Position numbers and translations under genes: made by a program
In this document: positions 10,165-21,912 of the stretch, in pieces
How positions within the stretch are numbered: the stretch's first letter is position 1
Layout: every line of letters begins with the position of its first letter
Assembly (NCBI GenBank): GCA_964035545.1
Contig: OZ037771.1
Span: 12,652,980-12,716,979, forward strand
Length of the DNA: 64,000 nucleotides
Direction of reading: 5' to 3'
Origin: Bugula neritina
Taxonomy: Eukaryota > Bryozoa > Gymnolaemata > Cheilostomatida > Bugulidae
Notes under the pieces: generated by a model
Database searches by the model: none
Told to the model about the DNA's origin: nothing
Seen by the model: only the letters and a program-made list of their open reading frames with translations

Positions 10165-13019
10165 ATGAATACCTCAAGTGCTACATTAACCAGTCTGTGG
10201 GTTGATGAAAGTCCAACAAAGCTGGCGCACATGACTACTCCCACAAAGGCCAACGTGAAGCAAGAGTTTGAGCAATATATTCGGGACACAGATGGTCTCG
10301 GCTCATTAGCTAAGCAGGTAACTCTCAGTTTCCCTCACAGTATATATAGAAATTGTGAAGTAGAAATTGATCATTTTGATGTTCAAACAAGTGATCCTCC
10401 AATACAACTAATATTTACATTTCATGCTGAGTGATTTTGTTGTCATATTTTAGTTCTTTATCTAAATTTGAAATTTATTTTGAAACACTGGTTTTGTAAG
10501 CTCGTTAATTACTTTATAGTTTCTTAGTTTATTACATAATGCTTGGAACATAATATTTTATTCATGTGTTACATCCCTACATCCTCTCAATCTGCATCAA
10601 ACTGTAAATTCAATTTTCACAAAGATAACTGTTGTCATCTAGAAGGGCATGTTAACAAGTAACAATCGTTCACATACCAGCAGCATGTAACTCCTATAAT
10701 AAAATTTTCTCATCACGTGGTATCTTAAAGAACGTTTTCTTTTCACCACAATTAGAGTTTAATATATCTCTTCATAACTGAACTTCCCGTCTGCCGGTAG
10801 TTAAAGTATTTCACTGTTTCTTTTGGTCTGGGCACTGTAAAACCTTTGTTTATTTTTTCCCGTGATATTCGGGCACACATGCTGTTCACATTTTCTTTCA
10901 GACTGGCATAGTAGATACGAATGGGGAGTTGCTATCTGTAGGAAGAATCAGTGATAACTTAAGCCACACAGCTAGACCAGGTAGGTCAAGGTCATTTGTT
11001 ACACTGTTTATTCTGAAATCCTCAGACTAACCGGTATGTCTGGTTACCATGGTTACCATATCTCTGTAGGTACTCACTTCGTGTACGTTAGCTCTCCTAA
11101 ACCGGGAACATCCAAAACCTCTATCCTACCGAAGGCCAGTGATCGCTTCCAGGTAAACTTCTAAAATAATCTGGTTTATTTTACTGTCTTTCATTGCTCT
11201 TCCTTCCAAATATTTGAATTATTATATTCACTCAGTTGTTCAATGATATCCTCTGTCATCTGGGCAAATCATCTCTTGCACCTGCATGTAGCTCTTCACT
11301 ACAGCTTCTATTTGCTGTAAATCTATCATCCCAGTCTTTTCTACTATCTTGACTGAAATCATGTAAATATATGATAGCTATTGTCAGATTCTGGTAAACT
11401 GAAGATGCACTCCTGACACACGCCTTTTTATACTCACAGATAGCGAGCAGTGACTCTAGCGGACACCCCCTCACAGTATTTCCTGGTCAAAGTGGCATAT
11501 CCTACACTAATGATATCGGCCTCAGTAGGAAGAGGTTGGCAGATGGAAGTCCTGCTGTTTATAGTTCTATAGATCCGTATGACAACGCTGACAGGTGAGT
11601 GAGAGTGTGTGTGTAGTGACCTAGTTGTGTCGTGACCTAGTTGTGTTGTGACTTAGTTGTGGCATACATGTAACTTACTTTTTACAAGTAACTTACTCTA
11701 TGCCAATTGTTTACTTTATACAGATTACTTACTTAAGCAAGTGACTTACTCTTTAATACTGACTTACTTTATACTCGTAACTTACTCTCTACAATGATTT
11801 ACTCTTGTAGTAAAAGACCGCGTAAGAATGAAAAAGGGAGCAAAGGGTTGAGGCATTTCTCCATGAAGGTGTGTGAGAAGGTGGAGCGCAAGGGAGTGAC
11901 GACTTACAACGAGGTCGCTGACGAACTAGTCAGTGAGTTCACAGACCCCCGGTACGTGCAGAGCGAGCAGGCCCAGTACGATCAGAAAAATATCAGGAGA
12001 CGGGTTTACGACGCGCTGAACGTGCTCATGGCTATGAACATCATCAGTAAGGAGAAGAAAGAGATTAAGTGGATCGGTCTGCCCACCAACTCTGCCCAAG
12101 AATGTCACAATCTCGAGGTACCTGAGAATGTTGGCATCTCTTGACATTGAAGGATACGCTTTCTTGAAACTTTAATGATAAGTTACATTTTACAGGTATT
12201 TTATTATGTCTCTCGTGTACAGGTGGAGAAGGCAAAGAGGAACGAAAGAATTGCAATGAAGACGCAGCAGCTGCAGGAGCTGGTGCTGCAGCAGATCGCC
12301 TACAAGAACCTGGTGGAGAGAAACAGAACGCTGGAGTGCACCCAGGGGACGCCTCCCGACAACTCCATCATACAACTTCCTTTTGTCATCGTCAACACGG
12401 ATAAGAAAACGGTCATCGACTGCAGTATATCTAATGACAAGTAAGTCACTCCTACACCTCTACACCACTACACTCCCAAACCCCACAGCTTACACTCCTA
12501 CGTGTTCATGCGGGTCTGCAGGCTTTTTAGCCTTTGTGTCTAGAGTTTTTTTAAAGAAAAATAGTTTTTTATGTTGCGTAAATTTAAATGAATATGAATA
12601 TTCATTATATAATAATTATTGTTTTTAAGTTGGAAGGTAAATGTTCATTTGACGTGTTTGCTGCAAATACACTTCAAATACTAAAAAGTTGAAAATAACA
12701 GCTTTACTTAAAATAATTTTTCGCATTGACCCTGAGTCTACATGTACCTTTGTGATATATCAAGTTGAAAAGCCAGTCGACTTTTCATAAACATTTCTGT
12801 TTTCCTTCAACTCTTTCTAGGTACGAATATTTGTTCAACTTTGACAATACGTTTGAAATTCATGATGACATTGAAGTGTTAAAGAGAATGGGTCTGGCAT
12901 ATCACCTTGAGAAAGGTCATTGTTCGCAAGAAGATCTCCACAAAGCAATCGCAATACTACCTCGATCTCTAGAGCACTGCGTTAGAGACATCGCTCAAGG
13001 CAGCGGAGAGACAAGCTAA
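10165..13019 (+). CDS. TFDP: Transcription factor Dp (E2F dimerization partner)
   Basis: Nuclear partner of E2F factors that controls G1/S genes. Seven exons: 10165-10317, 10902-10980, 11070-11152, 11440-11594, 11811-12117, 12223-12440, 12821-13019, with consistent phases; 397 residues (vertebrate TFDP1 is about 410). The first ATG of the open frame is at 10165. The winged-helix DNA-binding domain spans about residues 166-245 and begins [13 protein letters not shown], with the DNA-contacting [11 protein letters not shown] at 219-229 and the highly conserved stretch to [14 protein letters not shown]. The E2F-dimerisation region follows (about 260-390), with [38 protein letters not shown] and RMG. 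The N-terminal 150 residues are poorly conserved. The acidic C-terminal tail of vertebrate DP1 is absent; the stop comes soon after IAQGSG. A strong GTAAGT lies just after the stop, so a 3'UTR intron is possible. Confidence 0.96.
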
Positions 13020-13775
13020 GCTGTAAGTCAGACTCATTGATGTCTAGCATTTCTAAGTGAGCTCTACGGCATGGTTTCTAAGATTATTAACTATAACTAT
13101 GGTTTCTATGAGTATAGTTTCTATAGCTCGCACTGAGTCATATTTTCTATTTTCGCTTCATACTTGTGAACAGTTGGATCAGTGAAAATAGTCGAATGAA
13201 ATTATTGTAGTATCTTTTCTGCTTACAGTTGAGGGTTTATGTTATATAATGTTTCTGGTTTCTTTACCTTTAGGTCAGTATCTGGGACAAGGAACAGGCT
13301 GTGAGTCAGCTGCACTTAGTTCTACTGTGTAGAATTATACAACTAGTTGACTTTTTAATCTCCTATCAAGTTGCCATCCCTAAACGCTAGGCTTATCTTT
13401 CAACATGGACAGCCTGTCTCAGTGCAGTTACAAATTCGGCTGACATTTCCTCATAAGACAACATTGAACTCTAGGGGTGGATGTATATCACACTCTCTAG
13501 GGGTGTATGTGTATTACAGGAGTGGATGTAAACTGCACCCCCTGAGGTATATATAGATTCCACCCCTTTGGTTATATGTACAAAATATAGAAAGTATTAT
13601 TATATTTAGCGTATTCAAAGTTAGTAGTTATGCCCACTCGTAATTATTCTAGTAATGGCATTATATTTTTGCTATCCTCACTGATATATGTTGTATTTTT
13701 GTGCATATCTTAGACTGTACTACAAGCAATATGGTAGGCCTCAAAGTACTTTGTATTTAGGAAGACCACTTTCAT

Positions 13776-13901
13776 AGTGAGCGGGATTTTAACCTTGAAC
13801 TCCTTCGTCGAACCGACCCTTCAACAATTCAATGGCCTCGCCAAGCCTGTGATTATTAGCTTTGGCCTTGTAGGGGTTTCATGGTTCAATGCCCGCTCAC
13901 T
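13776..13901. repeat. 126-bp foldback (inverted repeat with short loop)
   Basis: Left arm AGTGAGCGGGATTTTAACC pairs with right arm (reverse complement) AGTGAGCGGGCATTGAACC; pairing continues for roughly 28 bp. It could be a short MITE or a transcribed hairpin; no target duplication is clear. Confidence 0.6.
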
Positions 13902-15526
13902 GTCGATTTCTGCAGAATTCATTTAGTACTTAACCTGCAGAATGCACCAGAATTTCTGTAGCTGGTGGCATTATTTCTATTATTGTAGGACAACTTAGGT
14001 TAATCAATCAAATATTTTTTGTATGCAGCAAACAAACCCTATAAATTATATTTTAACCTGTAGACTAGCTGCATCCCTCATCTGTACAAACCTTTGTTTA
14101 CTACTCCAGCTTTCTTATATGTTCATCAGGTGGAATCAACCCCCCTGTGTTTCTTTCATACTGTTTAGTTTAATAAACGCAATTAATATAATAACAAGGC
14201 TGTTGTGTGAATGCTGTGCAGTAGGCACTTTACATGTAGCTGATGCTGTGTGCACTCGACCACATTCTTTGTTTATCATGATAATTACACCTGTTCATTC
14301 AGTAGCAAAGTGTATTCACTAGACAAAGGCCAGTGACTAGTCCTGCAGACTCCAAATAGTAACATTCTTGCAGCACTACTCATAATTACTCTGTGAATTG
14401 GTGGATCAAGAAAAAAAATTCTCTGAGTTTCCAACATTTCATATACATAGCTTAGCACCAGTGTGTATGCTCTTTGGTCTCTTTGATCATAGTGCAGTTT
14501 TATGCTACTGTCTTCAAACACGTGGCATGCATTTCCTATTATGTATATACACCATCAATATAAACCTTATCAATATGCAATATATCCTACTGCGCAGTGT
14601 GTTCTTGTATTCAATAGTCCTGCCCCCACCAGTAGTTTCACCTGAACTAAGGTATGACTTGACAATGAATAAACCAACAAGCCCAGGCATATTCTAAATT
14701 CTTCCACTGCTATCTCATTTCAAGCACCCTAATCAGGGCACTAACTGAAGTTACCATAAATTAATGTTTAATGAAACCTTTCTTAGTAAATGGATAAACT
14801 TTATAAATGAATGTGGGTGGGTGTGGTTTTAAGAGTCTTTAATTTCACCACAAATAGTTCAACACTTCCGGAACCTCTCCTTATAGATATATGGACCTGG
14901 CTATAACTCAAGGAATTACCATCTATAGATGTCAATATTAAGCACCATTTATTCACCTTTTTAGCTTCTTTATAAGGCAAGAAGATTCTTATCAATTTTC
15001 AATTATATAGACAAAGCTTTGAGTAACACTGAATCTCTTTGAATAAATGAGGAATTAAACAGCTATTAGTGCTTAGAACAGTGAAATATAGTCTAATTCT
15101 AAGAGTGATGGGACATAATCTAATTATATTCATATAAAACTTGAAGGTCACCACCAACTTCCTGTGGCATATTTATTTAGCCTGTGCTTATAGATAAGAT
15201 TGGACTATCTGCTCACGACTACTTCAATCTGTCTCTCAGCCTTTCTGCTATATAGGTCAGATTATTATATCTAGGTTAGTGTACATATAGGCTATTATAT
15301 AGGTACATATGTATTATTGTATTAGTATGCAGATCAACATATATTTAGCTATAAAAATATTTCAGGTATGTTATATGTTGTATTTATTATATTATGTAGG
15401 TTTCTTCTATGTGATGTAACCCAATCTAAATTCATTCAGTGGAGAAATTTTAATAGCCTATGTTCTTGAGTTTTCCTAATAGGTTTTGGTTTGAGGTGTG
15501 ATACACATCTAAATTCTCTTGAGAGG

Positions 15527-15552
15527 ATAACTTCTTTTGCTACATTTCTAAT
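15527..15552 (+). repeat. Dispersed repeat, copy 1
   Basis: A 26-bp block starting ATAACTTCTTTTGCTACATT is identical to 16874-16899. Weaker similarity continues downstream (AGAACACA, then GTTAAATTT..ACTGCT), suggesting two old copies of an unclassified element about 100-150 bp long. Confidence 0.5.
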
Positions 15553-15891
15553 CCAGAACACATGCAGGCTTTTGCTGCGGTGGCCATGTATCACTAAAGT
15601 AAAAACAGGTTAAATTTCACTGCTAAACTGTGATATATTGAGGCGATGGGCTTCTGGGAGAGAAATATCCTAGCTGGTTTATAAAAACTGAAGCATTTTT
15701 GGCACTCAACTGTTTTACTCCTTGTGTGGCATATTGACGGAGTTTCATAGGTCTGATGAAATATTCCACTGGCTTACTTAATCTGTTATGTGAGCGGCCA
15801 GCATTTGCTTCTGTTGCTTGAAATATTAAACTTACCGAAATAAAAGACCAGACATGGCTAGAAATATATAATAGTATTTCAGTTTTTGCTA

Positions 15892-16106
15892 ATGGAGCAG
15901 TTGTGGTCTAGGGGTTAGAGCGTTTGCCTAGTAAGCAAGAAGTCATGGGTTAGAGCCCCAACAAAGGCCATTGGTGATGTTAGGAAGAGCATCCAGTCAT
16001 AATTGCTCCTGTGCCTCATTTAAATAAGTCCTTAGCCCACTTTAAAAAGCCCTTTCTATCAGGGGTTTCTCACAGAAATGGTGACTATAAACTTGTGTGA
16101 GTTCTT
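15892..16106 (+). mobile_element. tRNA-derived SINE, copy 2
   Basis: Full-length copy in plus orientation with the tRNA-like head GGAGCAGTTGTGGTCTAG. Flanked by an 18-bp target-site duplication with two mismatches (15874-15891 and 16107-16124). Intergenic, 1.6 kb upstream of CATSPER4. Confidence 0.9.
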
Positions 16107-16873
16107 GTATTTCAGTTCCTGCTACCCAAATAGGACAAAGCAGTGATAGATGAGAATTTAGGCAAAGAAATAACTTCAATCTATTATAATCTTATAATAA
16201 ATGACAAACAAATATTTAGAATTTTCTGTCTAACCATGGAAGTGTATGGAAGGAAGTGGTAAAGTTAGGACAAAGGAGGAGGCGGGTAATTTGCTTAAAG
16301 TAAGAGTAAACATGCCTTTAACATGCCTAACCAACACCATTCCTAAACGCATCAATAATTCCTAAATAAACATTAATAACACCATAAGATATGCACAGGC
16401 ATTCAACACCAGCATATAATGATAAAATACCTTTAACATTAGACATACATGTACATTGTTGAAATATAATATAAAGCATATTATATATAACATAATATAT
16501 TTATATGATATATGATACAAGCCTATAATAAAGTGTATTTCTATATAGTAATGCTGGTGATGCTCAAGTGTGGGTTAAAAGATTTCATCTCATACCTTTC
16601 TAACTTTGCATTAATGTAACTATAATTAAATTCTTCTTATATGTCAATGAGTAAATTAATCTTATATAAGTTTATACATTAAATTAAACTACCGTTCATT
16701 GCAACCATTAATCTTCTATTATCATTTAATCAAGCGAACTGCCTGATTAATTCAATTTGTTTTTAGTTAGGTACAGTAGTAGAGATCAAACTGTAATAGC
16801 TTAAATTCTTTATTTTTCTTAATAAATCTTGGGATTATAAGCCCAGGGCTGAAATGTTCTGATGTATAACGCT

Positions 16874-16899
16874 ATAACTTCTTTTGCTACATTTCTAAT
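16874..16899 (+). repeat. Dispersed repeat, copy 2
   Basis: Second copy of the block at 15527-15552, same orientation, 1.35 kb downstream. Confidence 0.5.
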
Positions 16900-17726
16900 T
16901 TCTAGAACACAAGCTTTTTTCAATTTCTCCATTACTGCACCCACCCAATGATTTTATATCTGGAGCTTGCAATAGAAAAAGTCTTACATTTCTGTTAGTG
17001 ATAAGTTAAATTTACTGCTGCTTACATTCGTGTCTGAATTTTAATGGTGAGCTACATTCTTGAATTTTACTGCCAAGTGATATGATAACTCCCGATTGAA
17101 GACAGTTTGCTGCAGGCCTACACAAAGGTGCAGGTAAACACATTAGGCAAAAAAACACAAACACCAACATAATATATTTTGATAATTGTTTAAAGTTTAT
17201 AAATTTTAAAATTGTGGTTCTACAACTGCATTATGTAACAAATTATTTACAATTAAAAGCTCTATATCAAAATAGAAAATTGACAATATATATTCTAATT
17301 AATATATAAACTATAGAAAACAAAGATAAACACTGAACAATCTAGAAACATTTAGTTTAACTTTGTGCTGAGCACAACGTCACCATTTGGCATTGCGTTT
17401 TGCAGGATGGCAAATTTCAAATGTATGACTCTGACAGCTGGGAAAGTTTTTACAGAATCAGTGATGGGCTATTTAGGTGTGACTTGCTCCGAATATCAAA
17501 GTGAAACAAATAGATAATAATATATTTATAATTTTTCTTTTGCAGGTAAGTTGCAATAATACAATTTCACAACTTTCATATTATATATCTGCTAATGTTG
17601 GCATATTAAAATATTAAAATTTAGATATACGCATACTGCAGATTGATATATAATAGCTTTGAGTGGTGAGACTTTTTTAAAATTAGTAGTTAAATATTTT
17701 AAATATGCTGTAAATAACAGAATTGC

Positions 17727-20700
17727 ATGTATGCAGCAGCAACTAGGAGTGTCAATATGCCAGTCCGACTGAAAGGGTCGGATGAAGATTATTTACCCGA
17801 AGTGGAAAGGAGGTTCCTCTTCGATGACACGGCTGTCTTGGAGCAACAACAAGCTAACAAAACAGGAAATGGCGGACAGACAGTTGCCAAGGAGTTATTC
17901 AAATCTGAACAGGCAAGACAACTGCTAATTTGATGAATAAATAACTATTATAAGCCAAACTCACAACATTTTGAATCACTATGACATATAACTATATGTA
18001 ACGAGATGTAAAAGCACAATATAAAATTACATAAAGACAAATATAATATCCAGCTGTATTTTAATAATACAACAGTTTTATAAGTTAGACTATGAATATA
18101 CATATGAATATACATTATTTTTTAAAGAAAATATCAAGTCAGGAATAAAGTTATAAAGTCAGCCCTAATCATCACCAAACCAATATCTCAAGTCTTATTG
18201 ATGGCTAATTATTTTCTATATTTGACACTGGTTTTAATTTATATATAAAACAAGTAATGCAGTGAATATTATAAAAGTGCATAAGATTTCTAAAGGTCTA
18301 TCCACAGGACTTTTGTATGCAAAATATGGCCAATCACAATAAACCGAATGTTGGTGATTTATAGCAATGAAATTAAACATACATATTTTTTCGTGAAATA
18401 ATTGGTTTATAATTTACTAAACTAAAAATATTCTGTTTACAGAAGGTTTTGTACAAGTATATTCTAAATTGCTTCCAAAATTAAAGTTTTATTGAATGCT
18501 TAAATACATTATATATAGATGGTTAAACTTTTGAAACATGATCATAAATTTCGACAAAGTGTGGACTGTAGGGATTTTTCAGTGATAAGACCTAATTAAG
18601 ATAAAGACAGCAACACTGGAAACACTGCATTAACATGTATAACTCTTATTTGACTATTAGCAAAGCACATAGTATGTATGCAGAATAAGCATGCACTGAA
18701 ATATTCTTTTATAAATTAAGTTTGTTTAAACCTCTTCCATTACCAATTTATCAGACTACCATATTTTATGCTTTTAAAAGCCTAGGTTTTATATAAGAAA
18801 TAAATGTGTGTGTTTCCAGGCTCCCCTTGAAGACATCTATGACATCGTAGATAGAGATCATGCTGACGTTGAGAACGAGGCGCTGCACAACCTGGTGGCT
18901 ACGTTGCTGCCAAGCATTGTATTCCGCGGCCTGATACTGCTGCTCATCATTGCCAACGCCATCATCCTCGGAATACAGACAGATGAACAGTTGGTAAGTT
19001 GACAGATTATCACCAACTTGACTCAGGAATATACATTATTTTAGTTAGTTTCTGTACCATACTGCACTTTAGAGTTATGCTCCCTCACAAACAACTTTGC
19101 AGTGTAAATTTTATAAGTTACTGAAAGGAAGCTAGTAAACATTAGAACAACAGAAATTAAAGTATATATAATATAATATATAATGATATTGCATCTGTTT
19201 ACGTCAGCTGTTGGAATTTCAGTGTAAATATTCAATAAGATATCCATAATGCCTACCATGATACTATATGTTGGTATCAATGTGTATGCTGTCATACAAT
19301 AATTATAATATTCAGATATTTGTAGGGGAAGGAATACGCCTACCTCTTTTCAATCCTGGACCAGTTTATTCTCACCATATTCGTAGTCGAGATATTGTTG
19401 AAATGGTACTATGGCTTCCTCATTTTCTGGAAGGTTGGATGGAACATTCTAGACTTTGCTATCGTAGCCGCTTTACTGCTAATACCGGCCCTTCAGTATG
19501 TGGGGAGTGGCCGAATTCTTAGAATACTGAGAGTGTTGAGGGCAGCCCGCAGTCTTCGCAGTATCAGCGGGTTACAAGGGCTATCTTTGGTTGTGCAGAC
19601 GGTCATCCAGTCCTTGCCAGATATGTTTAATATAGCAGTGGTTCTATGCATTATTCTTCTAGTTTTTGCGGTGGTGGGTATAACCCTGTTCGGTAAGGAT
19701 ATACCAAAGTACTTTGGCAATCCGGAGAAGGCAATGTTCACGCTATTTATCTGTGTCACACAAGATGGTTGGTTGAATATATTTGAGGCGTTCAAGGAAG
19801 CTGGGCAAAGCCAGCCATGGATATACACTGTGGGAATACTGTACTTGATACTAGCCATTACAGTTGGGGCCTTCGTCTTTGCTAACCTGGCTGTGGCTGC
19901 TGTCGTTACTAACTTGGAAATCGCAATGAAAGAGATCAAAGCTGAGAACAAATCTGATGACGCTCTGAAATTCATTGAAGACGAAGAGGTTAGTGCTATA
20001 TATAATTATAACGCTGACCATGAGCTCTACACAAGCCCTTTACTTTATTCACCAGCAAATTGATGTCTTCTCCCAACATTGATTCTTGTCAAGTATTGAT
20101 ATGTGAGCATAGCATAGAAAACTAATATAATAAAATAAGTCAACAATGCATCTATTTAGTATTATATAATAATATATAGTAAGCGGGGCCCTTTAACCAG
20201 TTGATAGTAATCAAACTCAGTAGCATTTCAAGTTAGTACTCAGTCTATATTTTAGTTCACCAATTATGCAGGTAAAATACATAAATGCATGTATTTAGGT
20301 GACTCACATACCAATAACACCAGCTGAAGAGGTTACCAAGAACTTTGATTTCAGCACTCAGGCCCCGATACACGCCCCGGATTTAAGCAGTTTGCTGACT
20401 CTAGAAAAATTTGAGAACTACATGCTATTGCTGACAGCTTTGGAAGAGAATTTGGCTGAATATAAGGCTATAAGAGAAGACTTAGATCGCATGTTTGATA
20501 TCATTTGTGAGCTGAATATACAGGAAAAGACCGGCTCCGCCAATGAGGTTAGTTGGTACATTCTTATGACATCATCAACCTAACACGCAAGTCTCCATGT
20601 TCGTAGAATGATGACGAATATGAAAATTTAATGCTTAATCCAGTTTCTCTATTTTTATAAAATAACACATTTTGTAAAATTCTGAAAACTTTAGAGTTGT

Positions 20701-21036
20701 GTCCACTACTAATATCTAAAAAGTTTGAGCATATTATAGTTTGTACATGCAGCTTGTGCCTATTCTTAGCGTAGAATTGTATCTGTTGCTAGCCAGCTGG
20801 TGGGAAAGGAAGTAAAGAGAGTGTATCAAATAAACCGAGTGCCTCGGGAGTCAGGCACACCGGAATACACGGTACAGACTCAAGGAAGGCCAAAGGGATT
20901 TCCTCTGCACTGCTATCTAGACCGTCAGCTCACAGCGTTGACAAAATGTAGCACGTATATACGGACTATGTCAGCAAACAGCTTTAGTAGAACAATGTTG
21001 AGCAAAGTACAAATTATGAATAAACTTGTTGGATAA
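17727..21036 (+). CDS. CATSPER4: CatSper-type sperm calcium channel pore subunit 4
   Basis: Six-transmembrane pore subunit of the CatSper channel of the sperm flagellum. Exons: 17727-17912, 18820-18993, 19326-19988, 20299-20547, 20797-21036 (TAA), all phase 0; 503 residues (human CATSPER4 is 472). S1 lies at about 95-115 and S2-S3 at about 125-178. S4 carries arginines 183, 186, 189, 192, 195 and 198 at every third position. S5 is about 215-243; the pore reads TLFICVTQDGW with the CatSper T-x-D-x-W signature (T265, D267, W269); S6 is about 285-315. The cytosolic tail carries ALEENLAEYKAIREDLD, close to the CATSPER4 tail, which favours subunit 4 over 1-3. Start options in one frame: ATG 17727 or 17757; a further 5' exon is possible. 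Exon 1 ends CAG|GCAAGA, a GC-AG intron. The last exon uses the second of two AGs (20795-20796), fixed by phase. Confidence 0.9.
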
Positions 21037-21912
21037 TTTATTATAGAAAACAATATATTGAGATGTACATCAAACATAGTTTTTAATAACCAAATGCTTA
21101 CTTTAACAAATATATAATGAATACAATAACAGCATATAACAGCAGACATTGTCTAGAACTACAAGTCCAACATTTTAAGGAGGGAAAAGAAAAAAGTAAC
21201 AACCAAAGAGCTGACAAGCAGAGCTGGAGAAGATAGCATTGTATTCATAACACCATAAATGAAATCAACTAAAACATTTGAGCAAATAAAAATATAACAT
21301 GTTAAGATTTCAGCAAATCTAAAAATGAAGGGGAAAAATTAAGTCAACAAAAAATTATAACCAAGAGCACATTGCACATTTAGTTTAATGTGTAAAATTT
21401 TATATTTAAGCATTTGAGTAAGATTTCAAGTTAGGCCGCAGAATTTGAAGCTTTCAATATATTTCTGAATTTTTGGTTAGTTTTAAGAGTTGTAATGAGA
21501 TACAACTTTAATAGAGATTATCAAGCACAAGCTCCTAGACATTTACACGAATCAACATAATACAGGGACTTTAAATGTGAATGGAACCAAACAATAAAAT
21601 AAATGTGCCAATGTAACAACGGAGCTAGCATGCATGCTCATTACCTATAAGTATATATTGTATTTGTTAATCAAATGACTATGACCAGAGTTTACAGTAC
21701 ATAATAGAATGAGATGGAGTCACTTTGATATAGCACATTTCTAGTAGTACTACACACTGTGAGTGAGAGTACTACTACACTGTGAGTGAGAGTACTACAC
21801 ACTGTGAGTGAGAGTGCTACTACACTGTGAGTGAGAGTACTACACTCAGTGAGTCAGAGTACTACTGTGAGTTGTAGAGTACAATTACTGTGACCATCAG
21901 ATCTGCAGAGCC
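21037..21912. other. 3' region between convergent CATSPER4 and PGAP2
   Basis: AT-rich; AATAAA-like motifs on the plus strand near 21283 and 21592 could end CATSPER4. Near 21745-21880 lie degenerate repeats of ACTACACACTGTGAGTGAGAGT. No gene seen. Confidence 0.5.
21745..21880. repeat. Short tandem repeat, about 20-27 bp period
   Basis: Five to six degenerate copies of GTGAGTGAGAGTACTAC with variable spacing, just beyond the proposed last PGAP2 exon. Confidence 0.7.

Larger units (their letters stand above)
13020..17726. other. Intergenic region between TFDP and CATSPER4
   Basis: About 4.7 kb of AT-rich sequence with no supported gene. The first part is probably TFDP 3'UTR. It holds a foldback element (13776-13901), a SINE (15892-16106) and a dispersed repeat pair near 15527 and 16874. 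Confidence 0.6.

Noticed and set aside
19493-19975. 160-codon minus-strand frame over the CATSPER4 exon
   Set aside because: Antisense shadow of a conserved channel exon.
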